From the NCBI RefSeq assembly GCF_900538805.1, contig NZ_UPZP01000052.1, forward strand, positions 1-14,480: a stretch of DNA of 14,480 bases. Reading direction: 5' to 3'. This DNA is from an uncultured Dialister sp. (GTDB taxonomy: Bacteria > Bacillota > Negativicutes > Veillonellales > Dialisteraceae). Positions 1-6,475 of the stretch are shown piece by piece. How positions within the stretch are numbered: the stretch's first letter is position 1; each line of letters begins with the position of its first letter. The notes below the pieces were generated by a model, which made no database searches, had not been told where the DNA came from, and worked only from the letters and a program-made list of their open reading frames with translations. The position numbers and the translations under genes are program-made.

Positions 1-76
1 TGGTGGGCGATAACAGGATCGAACTGCTGACATTCTGCTTGTAAGGCAGACGCTCTCCCAGCTGAGCTAATCGCCC
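1..76 (-). tRNA. tRNA-Val (anticodon UAC)
   Basis: Read on the minus strand this folds as a complete 76-nt tRNA. It has a perfect 7-bp acceptor stem (GGGCGAT with ATCGCCC), a D arm starting GCTCAGC, a TCTGC/GCAGA anticodon stem around loop CTTACAA (anticodon TAC), a 5-nt variable loop and a TTCGATC T loop. The discriminator is A and the CCA end is encoded. Anticodon UAC decodes valine. The gene touches the left edge, so other tRNA genes of a cluster could lie just outside. Confidence 0.97.
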
Positions 77-94
77 ATAACTCTGACGTAGTCT

Positions 95-123
95 ATTATG
101 CCTTATGGGACGGAATTTTTCAA
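95..123 (-). promoter_or_regulatory. Promoter of tRNA-Val
   Basis: On the minus strand, TTGAAA (118-123) and CATAAT (95-100) are separated by exactly 17 bp. The expected start is about 10 nt before the tRNA 5' end, which suits a short 5' extension removed by RNase P. Confidence 0.65.
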
Positions 124-172
124 GGGGGGCATGCAAAAAAATTCTGAATATTTACTGCTTTATCATATTTCC

Positions 173-201
173 TTGCGGCTGTAGCAGGCAGATGGTATCA
201 T
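173..201 (+). promoter_or_regulatory. Likely promoter of the MATE gene
   Basis: A weak -35 (TTGCGG, 173-178) lies 17 bp from TATCAT (196-201). The TGG directly before the -10 gives an extended -10 (TGn), which could compensate for the poor -35. It lies 40 nt upstream of the ATG. AGGAGG at 226-231 is the ribosome binding site, 9 nt from the start. Confidence 0.45.
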
Positions 202-240
202 AGGTAACCTGAACAGGCTTATTACAGGAGGGGTATTTCC

Positions 241-1581
241 ATGAAATCCCATGAATTATATCAGAGCCGGTGGACGGTGTTTTCCATGTCCGTCCCCATT
301 TTTATTGAAACGGCTCTCCAGATGATGGTTCCCAATGTGGATCAGTTCATGCTGAGCCGGTATTCACAGGACAGCGTGGCGGCCGTGGGAAATGACAATG
401 TGGTGTTTAATCTGGTCATTCTTACACTGGCGGTGCTGTCCCAGGCAGCCACTATCCTTATCGCCCATCACCGGGGCGCAGGGAATATGGGGAAAGTGAA
501 TGAGGTTTGTACGGTGGCTCTTTTTACAAACCTGGTGCTGGGGCTCATCATCAGTATGGCTCTTTTCTTCTTCGATGAATTCTTCCTTAACGCATTAGGC
601 ATTCCCCGGGAAATTTGGAAGGATGCGTCCTTGTATATCCGCTGGATTGGTCTCTTTGTCTTTATCCAGAGCATGTACATGGCTTTTATTTCCTTTCTCC
701 GGGGCTTTGCCCTGCTGAAGCTCACCATGCTGTGCTCCATGGTGATGAATATTACGAATATTGCAGGAAACATGGTCCTGATTCACGGCCTGGGTCCCAT
801 TCCCTCCATGGGGGTGGCGGGGGTGTGTATTTCCACCAATATTTCCAAATTTATCGGCTTTTTCCTGATTGTCTGTCTGTTTCACCGGTATACGCCGGTT
901 CGATTTTCTTTGAAGTATCTGTCTCCTTTTCCTTGGGATACGCTCCATAAGATTCTGTATCTGGGCATTCCTTCCGGCGGCGAAACCTTTTCGTACCAGC
1001 TGTCCCAGACGGTGATTATGAAGTTCGTCAATATTTTCGGCGTGGTAGTCATTACCACCAAGGTGTACTGCTACATTATCGCCATGATGAGCTACGTTTA
1101 TTCCCAGTCCCTGGCCATGGCCACCCAGATTCTGGTGGGCTATTTTAAAGGAGCCGGCGATAATGAGGAAGTGGACCGGCGGGTGAAATTTACCATTTCT
1201 GTGGCCATGGTGCTTTCAGGGTCCATTGCCACCATGCTTTATCTCAATGCCGATTCGGTGCTGTCCATCTTTACCCATGACCCGGAGGTGCTGGCGCTGG
1301 GGAAAACCATTCTTTTCATTGAAATTTTCCTCGAAATCGGCCGGGCTGTGAATATGTGCATGGTCATGGCTCTCAATGCGTCCGGTGATGTGCGTGCGCC
1401 GGTGACGGTGGGCATCATATTCATGTGGTCCGTGGCCACCTTCGGCGCCTGGCTTCTGGGGGTCCATCTGTACTGGGGCCTTGCGGGTATATGGATTGCC
1501 ATGGCGGCGGATGAATGCAGCAGGGGCATTGTTTTCTTCTGGCGCTGGCACCAGGGGGTATGGAGGAAACGGCTGGTATAG
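241..1581 (+). CDS. MATE family multidrug/Na+ (or H+) antiporter
   Basis: 446 residues, the usual length for the MATE (NorM/DinF) family of 12-helix inner-membrane exporters, which expel cationic drugs or metabolites in exchange for Na+ or H+. The N-terminus carries the typical first-helix layout, a hydrophobic segment leading into PNVDQFMLSRY and SVAAVG at about residues 31-50 (Asp34 in the first helix). Two internally similar halves of about six helices follow, and the protein ends with a basic tail (WRKRLV). The ATG is supported by AGGAGG 9 nt upstream. The gene stands alone, with an upstream divergent tRNA and a downstream gene that has its own promoter and leader. Drug specificity cannot be read from the sequence. 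I see no terminator hairpin after the stop, so some readthrough into the T-box unit is possible. Confidence 0.9.
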   Translation: MKSHELYQSRWTVFSMSVPIFIETALQMMVPNVDQFMLSRYSQDSVAAVGNDNVVFNLVILTLAVLSQAATILIAHHRGAGNMGKVNEVCTVALFTNLVLGLIISMALFFFDEFFLNALGIPREIWKDASLYIRWIGLFVFIQSMYMAFISFLRGFALLKLTMLCSMVMNITNIAGNMVLIHGLGPIPSMGVAGVCISTNISKFIGFFLIVCLFHRYTPVRFSLKYLSPFPWDTLHKILYLGIPSGGETFSYQLSQTVIMKFVNIFGVVVITTKVYCYIIAMMSYVYSQSLAMATQILVGYFKGAGDNEEVDRRVKFTISVAMVLSGSIATMLYLNADSVLSIFTHDPEVLALGKTILFIEIFLEIGRAVNMCMVMALNASGDVRAPVTVGIIFMWSVATFGAWLLGVHLYWGLAGIWIAMAADECSRGIVFFWRWHQGVWRKRLV

Positions 1582-1606
1582 AAATTTCTATTTCATAAAT
1601 TCCATC

Positions 1607-1635
1607 TTGACATGGACATTTTATCATGTTATAGT
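1607..1635 (+). promoter_or_regulatory. Consensus promoter of the T-box/transporter unit
   Basis: TTGACA (1607-1612), a 17-bp spacer and TATAGT (1630-1635) give a near-consensus housekeeping promoter. Transcription would begin around 1640, exactly where Stem I of the T-box leader starts. It lies 26 bp after the MATE stop codon. Confidence 0.85.
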
Positions 1636-1639
1636 ATGA

Positions 1640-1904
1640 GCACTTATAGCGATGAAGAAGAAGAGTAGATTTCTTTGGAAGTCCCTCAAGCGAGTCCGGA
1701 GAGTGGAAGCGGACGGGGCAGGGGTTATCGAAGTGCGTTTCTGAGCGTGAAAGGCGGAATCCAGTATGCCTTTCCGGGCATTCCCGTTACAGAATCATGG
1801 TTTCTACAAGGAAGGAAACCTCATGAGGCATGCATGGTGACATGTATGTGAATCTGGGTGGTAATCACGAATCTTTCGTCCCAAAGGGATGGAGGATTTT
1901 TTTT
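1640..1904 (+). promoter_or_regulatory. T-box riboswitch, probable Cys specifier
   Basis: A tRNA-sensing leader that stops transcription unless an uncharged cognate tRNA binds. Stem I shows a GATGA/GAGC kink-turn-like base (1651-1655 with 1743-1746) and an AGTA loop-E strand at 1664-1667 facing GAA at 1730-1732. Its upper stems are GTCCC 1681-1685 with GGGGC 1715-1719, and GTCC 1694-1697 with GGAC 1711-1714. Set on the canonical GAA-N-codon-purine layout, the specifier is TGC (Cys, 1734-1736). Extra hairpins lie at 1750-1773, 1796-1824 and 1829-1848. The antiterminator is GGG 1856-1858 with CCC 1880-1882 plus ACGAA with TTCGT, bulging TGGT (1859-1862). The competing terminator is an 11-bp hairpin (1872-1882 with 1886-1896, AAA loop) followed by eight T. 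The shared 1872-1882 strand makes the two folds mutually exclusive. The class call is firm; the amino acid is less so, because TGGT suits a tRNA with discriminator A whereas tRNA-Cys normally has U. Confidence 0.9.
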
Positions 1905-1965
1905 ATGGCTGCCGCGCGGAGATGGTTCCTTGGTTATAATATCGTTTCGTTTCAGGAGGTTTTTT

Positions 1966-3270
1966 ATGAAGAAAAATGAGGAAGTGCAGGCTGCTGCACA
2001 AAAGGCGCTGGAGGCCAACAAGAAAAACAAACAGGGCCGCCAGTTCGTTCTCTGGATGATGGCCCTGGTGGCAGGGGCTGCTTTGGGCTGGCTGGGAATC
2101 AAGCCGCTGAATGAATTATTTACCTTTATTGCCACTGTATTTACCCGTCTTTTCCAGTTTATTGCGGTGCCCACCATTGCCCTGGCGGTAATTACCACCC
2201 TGGCCCAGCTGGGAGGCAAAAAGGAAACGGGACGTATTTTTGCCCATGCTGTAACCTATACTCTTTTGACCACCATCTGTGCCGCAGGTATCGGCCTTGC
2301 CATGTATCTCTGGATTGCACCGGGCAATCTTCCTGCTGATATTATCGGCGCCGGTACTGCCAATGTGCCCCAGAAGCTGGGCCATCTTACTTATTATGAC
2401 CATATTTTAAGCGTTATCCCCAATAACCTGCTCCAGCCATTCCTGTCGGGCAATGTGCTGGCGGTGATGATGATCGCCGCTGCCTTCGGCCTGGGCCTTG
2501 CCTTTATGCCGAAGACGGAGAATCGGGAAATCCTGATGAAGGGTATCATGGGTTTCCAGGAACTGCTCTTCACCCTTATCCGTGCGCTCCTCTTCATTCT
2601 CCCCGTAGGTATTCTGGCTTTCTCCGCCCAGCTTTCCGCCCAGATTGAGGCAGGCGTCATTGTGGGAGCTCTGGGGAAATACACCGCCGTCATTATCGGC
2701 AGCAATGTGATCCAGTTTTTCATTGTTATTCCTATTTTCCTTCTGGCAAGGGGACTTAATCCTATCCATGTATTCAAGAAAATGTCTCCTGCCATTGCAG
2801 TAGCCCTTTTCACCAAGAGCTCCGCCGGCACCCTGCCGGTGACACTGGCTTCTGCAGAACACAACATGAAGGCCAATCCCGCTGTTTCCCGCTTCGTCCT
2901 TCCTATCTGCACCACCATCAACATGAACGGCTGTGCTGCCTTCATCCTGGTAACATCCCTCTTCGTCATGCAGAATGCAGGCTATGAAATGTCCATGGCC
3001 ACCATGATTACCTGGCTTTTCGTAGCTGTACTGGCGGCCATCGGCAATGCCGGTGTCCCCATGGGCTGCTATTTCCTGACCCTGTCCCTCATGAGCGGTA
3101 TCGGTGCCCCCATCGGCATTATGGGCGTTATCCTTCCTATCTACACCATCATTGATATGATTGAAACCGCAGAAAACGTGTGGTCCGACTCCGCTGTATG
3201 TGCCATGACAGACCATGACCTGAAAGGGAAGATTCCGGAACCCTCCGATGGAGAGGCAGTGGAAGCATAA
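1966..3270 (+). CDS. DAACS-family amino acid:cation symporter, T-box controlled
   Basis: 434 residues, typical of the dicarboxylate/amino acid:cation symporter family (GltP, SstT, TcyP), elevator-type inner-membrane importers driven by Na+ or H+. I chose the ATG at 1966 because AGGAGG (1954-1959) sits 6 nt upstream; any earlier in-frame start would lie inside the riboswitch. The HP1 serine-rich loop is KSSAGTLPVT (284-293). The TM7 motif, usually NMDGT, is NMNGC (319-323). TM8 reads D397-M-I-E400-T401-x-x-N404-x-x-x-D408. In the archaeal homologue GltPh the position of E400 is Arg397, which binds the side-chain carboxylate of aspartate. Its replacement by Glu argues against an acidic substrate and for a neutral amino acid, cysteine or cystine. 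The Cys-like T-box specifier and the existence of cystine transporters (TcyP) in this family point the same way, but the substrate is inferred. A short charged N-terminal tail of about 25 residues precedes the first helix. Confidence 0.88.
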   Translation: MKKNEEVQAAAQKALEANKKNKQGRQFVLWMMALVAGAALGWLGIKPLNELFTFIATVFTRLFQFIAVPTIALAVITTLAQLGGKKETGRIFAHAVTYTLLTTICAAGIGLAMYLWIAPGNLPADIIGAGTANVPQKLGHLTYYDHILSVIPNNLLQPFLSGNVLAVMMIAAAFGLGLAFMPKTENREILMKGIMGFQELLFTLIRALLFILPVGILAFSAQLSAQIEAGVIVGALGKYTAVIIGSNVIQFFIVIPIFLLARGLNPIHVFKKMSPAIAVALFTKSSAGTLPVTLASAEHNMKANPAVSRFVLPICTTINMNGCAAFILVTSLFVMQNAGYEMSMATMITWLFVAVLAAIGNAGVPMGCYFLTLSLMSGIGAPIGIMGVILPIYTIIDMIETAENVWSDSAVCAMTDHDLKGKIPEPSDGEAVEA

Positions 3271-3282
3271 AGAACATATAAA

Positions 3283-3314
3283 AACACTCCTGCTTTCGTG
3301 CGGGAGTGTTTTTT
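3283..3314. terminator. Bidirectional rho-independent terminator
   Basis: AACACTCCTGC (3283-3293) pairs with GCGGGAGTGTT (3300-3310) around loop TTTCGT, with one T-G wobble. It is followed by T-rich sequence on the plus strand and preceded by an A-run, so it ends both the symporter gene and the convergent minus-strand URO-D gene. Confidence 0.88.
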
Positions 3315-3332
3315 ATTATGAAATATGATTTC

Positions 3333-4343
3333 TTATGCTTCCACTGCTTTCCGAAGGGCCATGAGGTTTTCCTCCGGCGCTTTGGGATTGACCACGCAGC
3401 CCGGTCCCAGGATCAGACCTTTTCCATCTACCTGGGCGATGGCGTCTTTCACGTGGGCCGTGATTTCTTCCGGCGTGCCGTCAAGGATGATATCGTCGTA
3501 CTTCAAAACGCCGTCAACAAAGTAGGGCGCCGACTTGATACCGGCCAGGAGACATTTATCTGTAAGGGCCCTGGCTTCTTTCAGCGTAGGCCAGGTGTGG
3601 CGGTCGTGCCAGTTGATGCAGTTTACCGGATAGGCGGCCACTTCATTGAAGTAAATGTCTTCGCCGTGAATGTGGACCGCGTTGAACCAGGTCTTTTTGG
3701 CGTAGGATTTGATAATCTGGAGATCATAGAACTGGCCGAATTCTTCAAATTCATGAAGGTTCATGACGGAGCGGGTGGCGTTCTGGGTGGCAAAGAAGAA
3801 GCCGTCCACACCGGCGTCAATGTTATAGCTCACGAAATCAAGGGTGGTAGCGGTGATGGCGGAAAGGGCGTGATGCACCGATTCCGGATAGTTAATCATG
3901 TCCATGAGGAGACGGTCGCCGGCCATTTTCTTCAGGGTGGAGAAGGGGCTGAAAATGGTCTGCATCACCGGAGTGCCCGGTTTCCTCCTCTTCACCATTT
4001 CCCTGGCAAATTCGATCTGCTTGCCGTAGGTGCCCTGGATGGCGGGGATGGCCTTCAGGGTATCATAGTCGGAGGGGCTCTGGATGGTAAATTTCTTTAC
4101 GATGGGCTCCTTATAGGGGTCGCAGTAAATGGTAATCTGGTTGCCGAAGTCCTGGGTGCTGTACAGGCCGAAGGGCATCATTTTAATATAGTCGAAATCG
4201 TATTTTTCCGTAAAGTCTGCTTCTGCTTCCGCCAGGGAAATGGGGTCTTGGTCAAACTGGGACAGGTGCATCCATGCGCCCACCGGCACATGGTCCACCT
4301 CTTTGCCGGCCAGGGCGGCTCTGATTCGTTCTTCTCTATTCAT
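3333..4343 (-). CDS. Uroporphyrinogen decarboxylase (URO-D) family protein, not HemE
   Basis: 336 residues with the overall pattern of the URO-D/methylcobalamin:CoM methyltransferase (MtaA/MtbA) superfamily, a TIM barrel. The N-terminus (RIRAALAGKEVDHVPVGAW) is the usual start of the methyltransferase-like branch and lacks the substrate-binding N-terminal signature of true HemE. The C-terminal GPGCVVNPKAPEENLMAL matches the region holding the third zinc ligand of MtaA-type enzymes (Cys316 here). The central motif that is His-x-Cys in MtaA/MtbA is His224-Ile-His226-Gly here, so a zinc site, if present, would be His/His/Cys. The likely role is methyl transfer from a corrinoid or a related thiol methylation; the substrate is unknown. 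AAGGAG lies 6 nt before the ATG. The gene is monocistronic, with no corrinoid protein or partner methyltransferase beside it. A long plus-strand open frame over it is a shadow of its codon bias. Confidence 0.85.
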   Translation of the reverse strand: MNREERIRAALAGKEVDHVPVGAWMHLSQFDQDPISLAEAEADFTEKYDFDYIKMMPFGLYSTQDFGNQITIYCDPYKEPIVKKFTIQSPSDYDTLKAIPAIQGTYGKQIEFAREMVKRRKPGTPVMQTIFSPFSTLKKMAGDRLLMDMINYPESVHHALSAITATTLDFVSYNIDAGVDGFFFATQNATRSVMNLHEFEEFGQFYDLQIIKSYAKKTWFNAVHIHGEDIYFNEVAAYPVNCINWHDRHTWPTLKEARALTDKCLLAGIKSAPYFVDGVLKYDDIILDGTPEEITAHVKDAIAQVDGKGLILGPGCVVNPKAPEENLMALRKAVEA

Positions 4344-4381
4344 AGTAATCTCCTTTCAGAAACACTTATATTCATTTCTTT

Positions 4382-4390
4382 GATTATACC
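4382..4390 (-). promoter_or_regulatory. Extended -10 promoter of the URO-D gene
   Basis: On the minus strand TGG-TATAAT (TATAAT at 4382-4387) is a perfect extended -10, about 40 nt before the start codon. The -35 region at 17 bp (TCAAAA) is poor, so this promoter would rely on the TGn motif. Confidence 0.6.
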
Positions 4391-4430
4391 ATAGGAAGGG
4401 GTGGTTTTGAGAAAGGAAAAGTGGGGAGTA

Positions 4431-4465
4431 ACCGCTATCCGCTGTCCGCTTACTGCTTTCCGCCG
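4431..4465. repeat. Degenerate 7-bp tandem repeat (5 units)
   Basis: Five consecutive heptamers (CCGCTAT, CCGCTGT, CCGCTTA, CTGCTTT, CCGCCGG) lie in the gene-free stretch upstream of the DUF6020 operon. The period is exact although the units have diverged. Confidence 0.6.
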
Positions 4466-4531
4466 GGGCTGCCCTTTTCAATCCTTCCCGCTGACTGGGG
4501 TTCTTTAGTGAGCTGGTGGGCTAGGGAAGCA

Positions 4532-4664
4532 CGTAACGCTGACTATATACTTATCGCTCCTTAGGAGCGATACCACAACCCTCGGGGCGAAGTCCCGTCA
4601 AACCTGAGAACCCTCCGGCCGGCAGGCCGGTCAATCTTGAGAACCTTTTTCTTCCCTCTGAACC
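4532..4664. repeat. Structured intergenic repeat, copy 1, with accessory hairpins
   Basis: The core at 4532-4583 begins CGTAACGCTGACT and ends ACCACAACCCTC. It flanks a 9-bp hairpin, TATCGCTCC (4552-4560) with GGAGCGATA (4564-4572), loop TTA. Matching flanks recur at 13222-13272 around a different stem. Next come a GAA-triloop mini-hairpin (CGGGGC-GAA-GTCCCG, 4583-4597), a CCGGCC/GGCCGG hairpin (4615-4630), two GAGAACC words and one CTCTGAACC nonamer (4656-4664). No reading frame or terminator T-tract is associated with it. With the heptamers this accounts for most of the 4395-4726 gap; the rest shows nothing recognisable apart from the promoter at its end. Confidence 0.65.
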
Positions 4665-4671
4665 CTCTATC

Positions 4672-4701
4672 TTGTCAGCCTCTTTCCGGAAAAGGTATAA
4701 T
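4672..4701 (+). promoter_or_regulatory. Promoter of the DUF6020/helicase-nuclease operon
   Basis: TTGTCA (4672-4677), an 18-bp spacer and a perfect TATAAT (4696-4701) lie 25 nt before the first ATG. The leader is very short and its Shine-Dalgarno (AAGG-CAGG, 4713-4720) is weak compared with those of the two downstream genes. Confidence 0.72.
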
Positions 4702-4726
4702 ATTCATAGTCAAAGGCAGGTAAAGT

Positions 4727-6460
4727 ATGAATATATATAAAGATAGACTATGGCTGGCCCTGCTCACCGGGGTAGTTTCCCTGTGCATGGGCTTTTGTGA
4801 ATTTTATACCTGGCGTATCGGCTGGCATCCCGGGTCTTCTCCCTGGAACAGGGAGTCCCTTCTCCATGTTTCCCATGTGCCGGAGGTGCTGCTGCTGGGG
4901 GTTTTGACCTTTGGAGTTCTTTCTCTTTTTATGAAAGAGGCAGGGGCGCTCCCGTCCTTTTCCCTGCGGCTTGGGGTGGACGGGAAGCCTACGGATTCGC
5001 CTTTTGCCCTCATTGCGGCGCTCCTTCTTCTGGCGTGGATGCCCTTTTTCCTTGTTTTCTATCCGGGGACAGGGATGAATGATACCACAGACATCATGCG
5101 GGCCGGCATCTGGGCCACAGGGCAGCATACCTTTATTTACTGCATGTTTATTTACGGACTCACCCAGGCGTCGGATATGCTGTTTCACACCACCTCCTAC
5201 GGGCTGGCGGCGGCGTCTCTTATCCAGATGGTGCTTTTTGCTTCAGGTATTTCCTACTGCCTCTCCTGGATTTACAGAAGGACCGGACGTTTGTGGATTA
5301 CATCGCTTCTCACCCTGTACTACGCCTTTCTTCCCATGATTGCCAACATGTCCTTTTCCAATGTGAAGGATGTGCTTTTTTCCGTGACCATCCTGCTCTG
5401 GATACCCCTTGTCACTTCCTTTGTTTCCGGTTATAAGGAAAATGCCTGGGCGGCGAATAAGCGCCTTTTCATTCTGGCGGGGCTTGGAATGATGCTTCTT
5501 AGAAATAACGGAATTTATGTGTTTATCGTCATGCTGGCGGGCCTTGTGATTCTAATGAAACGGATTCGCATGAACCTTCTGCTTACCGGCCTTGTGATGA
5601 TTGCTATTTCCATCACCCCCGACGTGGCCATTAAGCAGATTCTTGACCTGCCCCAGCTTTTCCAGGAAAGGGTGGGTATTCCGCTGCAGCAGTTTTCCCG
5701 GGCCGTGGCGGTGGGGGTGCCGCTGACGGAGGAGGAAAAAGCCTATTCCGTGAAAATGATGATTCCCGGCCGCATTGCCAAATGGTATGATCCTTTCACG
5801 GTGGACCTGATTAAATGGAACAGCGATTTTGATTTCTACTACTTCAACAGCCATCCCGATGATTTCTGGAAGGCCTGGAAGTCGGTGGGAAAGAGGAATC
5901 AGGAGGTTTATGTGGAGGCCTGGCTTTTTGCCACTTACGGCTACTGGGCCTTTCCTGCACCCGATGAAATGACCCAGTCCCGTTTCTGCTGGGCCTTTTC
6001 GGAAAGTGATTTGAAGAACGGCCTGAGTCCTGACCATAATAACGCCTATAAGACCGCCGACATCCATACCTTCTTCAAGAAGGATACCCAGGAAAAGCTG
6101 GGACGCTATCTCTGGGATCACAGCCGCTACCTGGGGGCCGGCACCTGTTTGTGGATTACCCTCTGCATAGGGCTCCTTCTTTTCTACCGGCGCCAGTACA
6201 GCCGCTTCCTGGTGCTCCTGCCGGCCTGTCTTCTCTGGGGGACGCTGATGATTGCCACGCCGGCGGCTTTCGTGTACCGGTATGTGTATTTCTTCCCCCT
6301 CTGCATGCCTCTTTTCCTGCTCCTTCCTTTCCTGCCGGAAGGAAAGTATGGGGAAACAAAGTGGGCGAAAACCATGATGGTGCCTCGGAGGGATATGGAA
6401 AATGCCCTCCTTTCAGGTCGGTCTGTAAAGGATGACGGCTATACCCATTGGAAGGATTGA
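4727..6460 (+). CDS. DUF6020-type multi-pass membrane protein (first paralogue)
   Basis: 577 residues, with many hydrophobic helices, a large hydrophilic segment at about 310-465 and two closing helices. The family call rests on motif layout: FYPGTGMNDT after the third helix (111-120, Asp119); a His in the following loop (H134); SNVKD (211-215); RNNG (259-262); and a soluble segment with IPLQQFSRAVAVG, EEEKAY, a YDPFTVD-LIKW stretch and VEAWLFATYGYW (317-407). A membrane-adjacent YPG...D motif with an acidic residue in the first extracytoplasmic loop resembles GT-C-type glycosyltransferases that use lipid-linked sugars. An envelope glycosylation role is therefore conceivable but unproven. The gene begins the operon, and 15 bp separate its stop from the next paralogue. 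The extra C-terminal tail after the last helix (about 538-577) is charged and is missing from that paralogue. Confidence 0.82.
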   Translation: MNIYKDRLWLALLTGVVSLCMGFCEFYTWRIGWHPGSSPWNRESLLHVSHVPEVLLLGVLTFGVLSLFMKEAGALPSFSLRLGVDGKPTDSPFALIAALLLLAWMPFFLVFYPGTGMNDTTDIMRAGIWATGQHTFIYCMFIYGLTQASDMLFHTTSYGLAAASLIQMVLFASGISYCLSWIYRRTGRLWITSLLTLYYAFLPMIANMSFSNVKDVLFSVTILLWIPLVTSFVSGYKENAWAANKRLFILAGLGMMLLRNNGIYVFIVMLAGLVILMKRIRMNLLLTGLVMIAISITPDVAIKQILDLPQLFQERVGIPLQQFSRAVAVGVPLTEEEKAYSVKMMIPGRIAKWYDPFTVDLIKWNSDFDFYYFNSHPDDFWKAWKSVGKRNQEVYVEAWLFATYGYWAFPAPDEMTQSRFCWAFSESDLKNGLSPDHNNAYKTADIHTFFKKDTQEKLGRYLWDHSRYLGAGTCLWITLCIGLLLFYRRQYSRFLVLLPACLLWGTLMIATPAAFVYRYVYFFPLCMPLFLLLPFLPEGKYGETKWAKTMMVPRRDMENALLSGRSVKDDGYTHWKD

Positions 6461-6475
6461 AAGGAGGAAAAATGG

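Noticed and set aside
1935..1940. TATAAT between the T-box terminator and the transporter start
   Set aside because: No acceptable -35 at 16-18 bp; a promoter here would bypass the riboswitch, so it is more likely chance.
1858..1965. N-terminal extension of the DAACS transporter from a GTG at 1858
   Set aside because: It lies within the T-box antiterminator and terminator; the ATG at 1966 has a proper Shine-Dalgarno and a normal family N-terminus.
3306..4394. 362-codon plus-strand open frame over the URO-D gene
   Set aside because: It is antisense to a clear family member, has no ribosome binding site, crosses the terminator and promoter, and its composition is low-complexity shadow of codon bias.
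4532..4640. Hairpins as rho-independent terminators for the URO-D or DUF6020 genes
   Set aside because: None is followed by a T-tract, and they lie upstream of both genes rather than after a stop codon.
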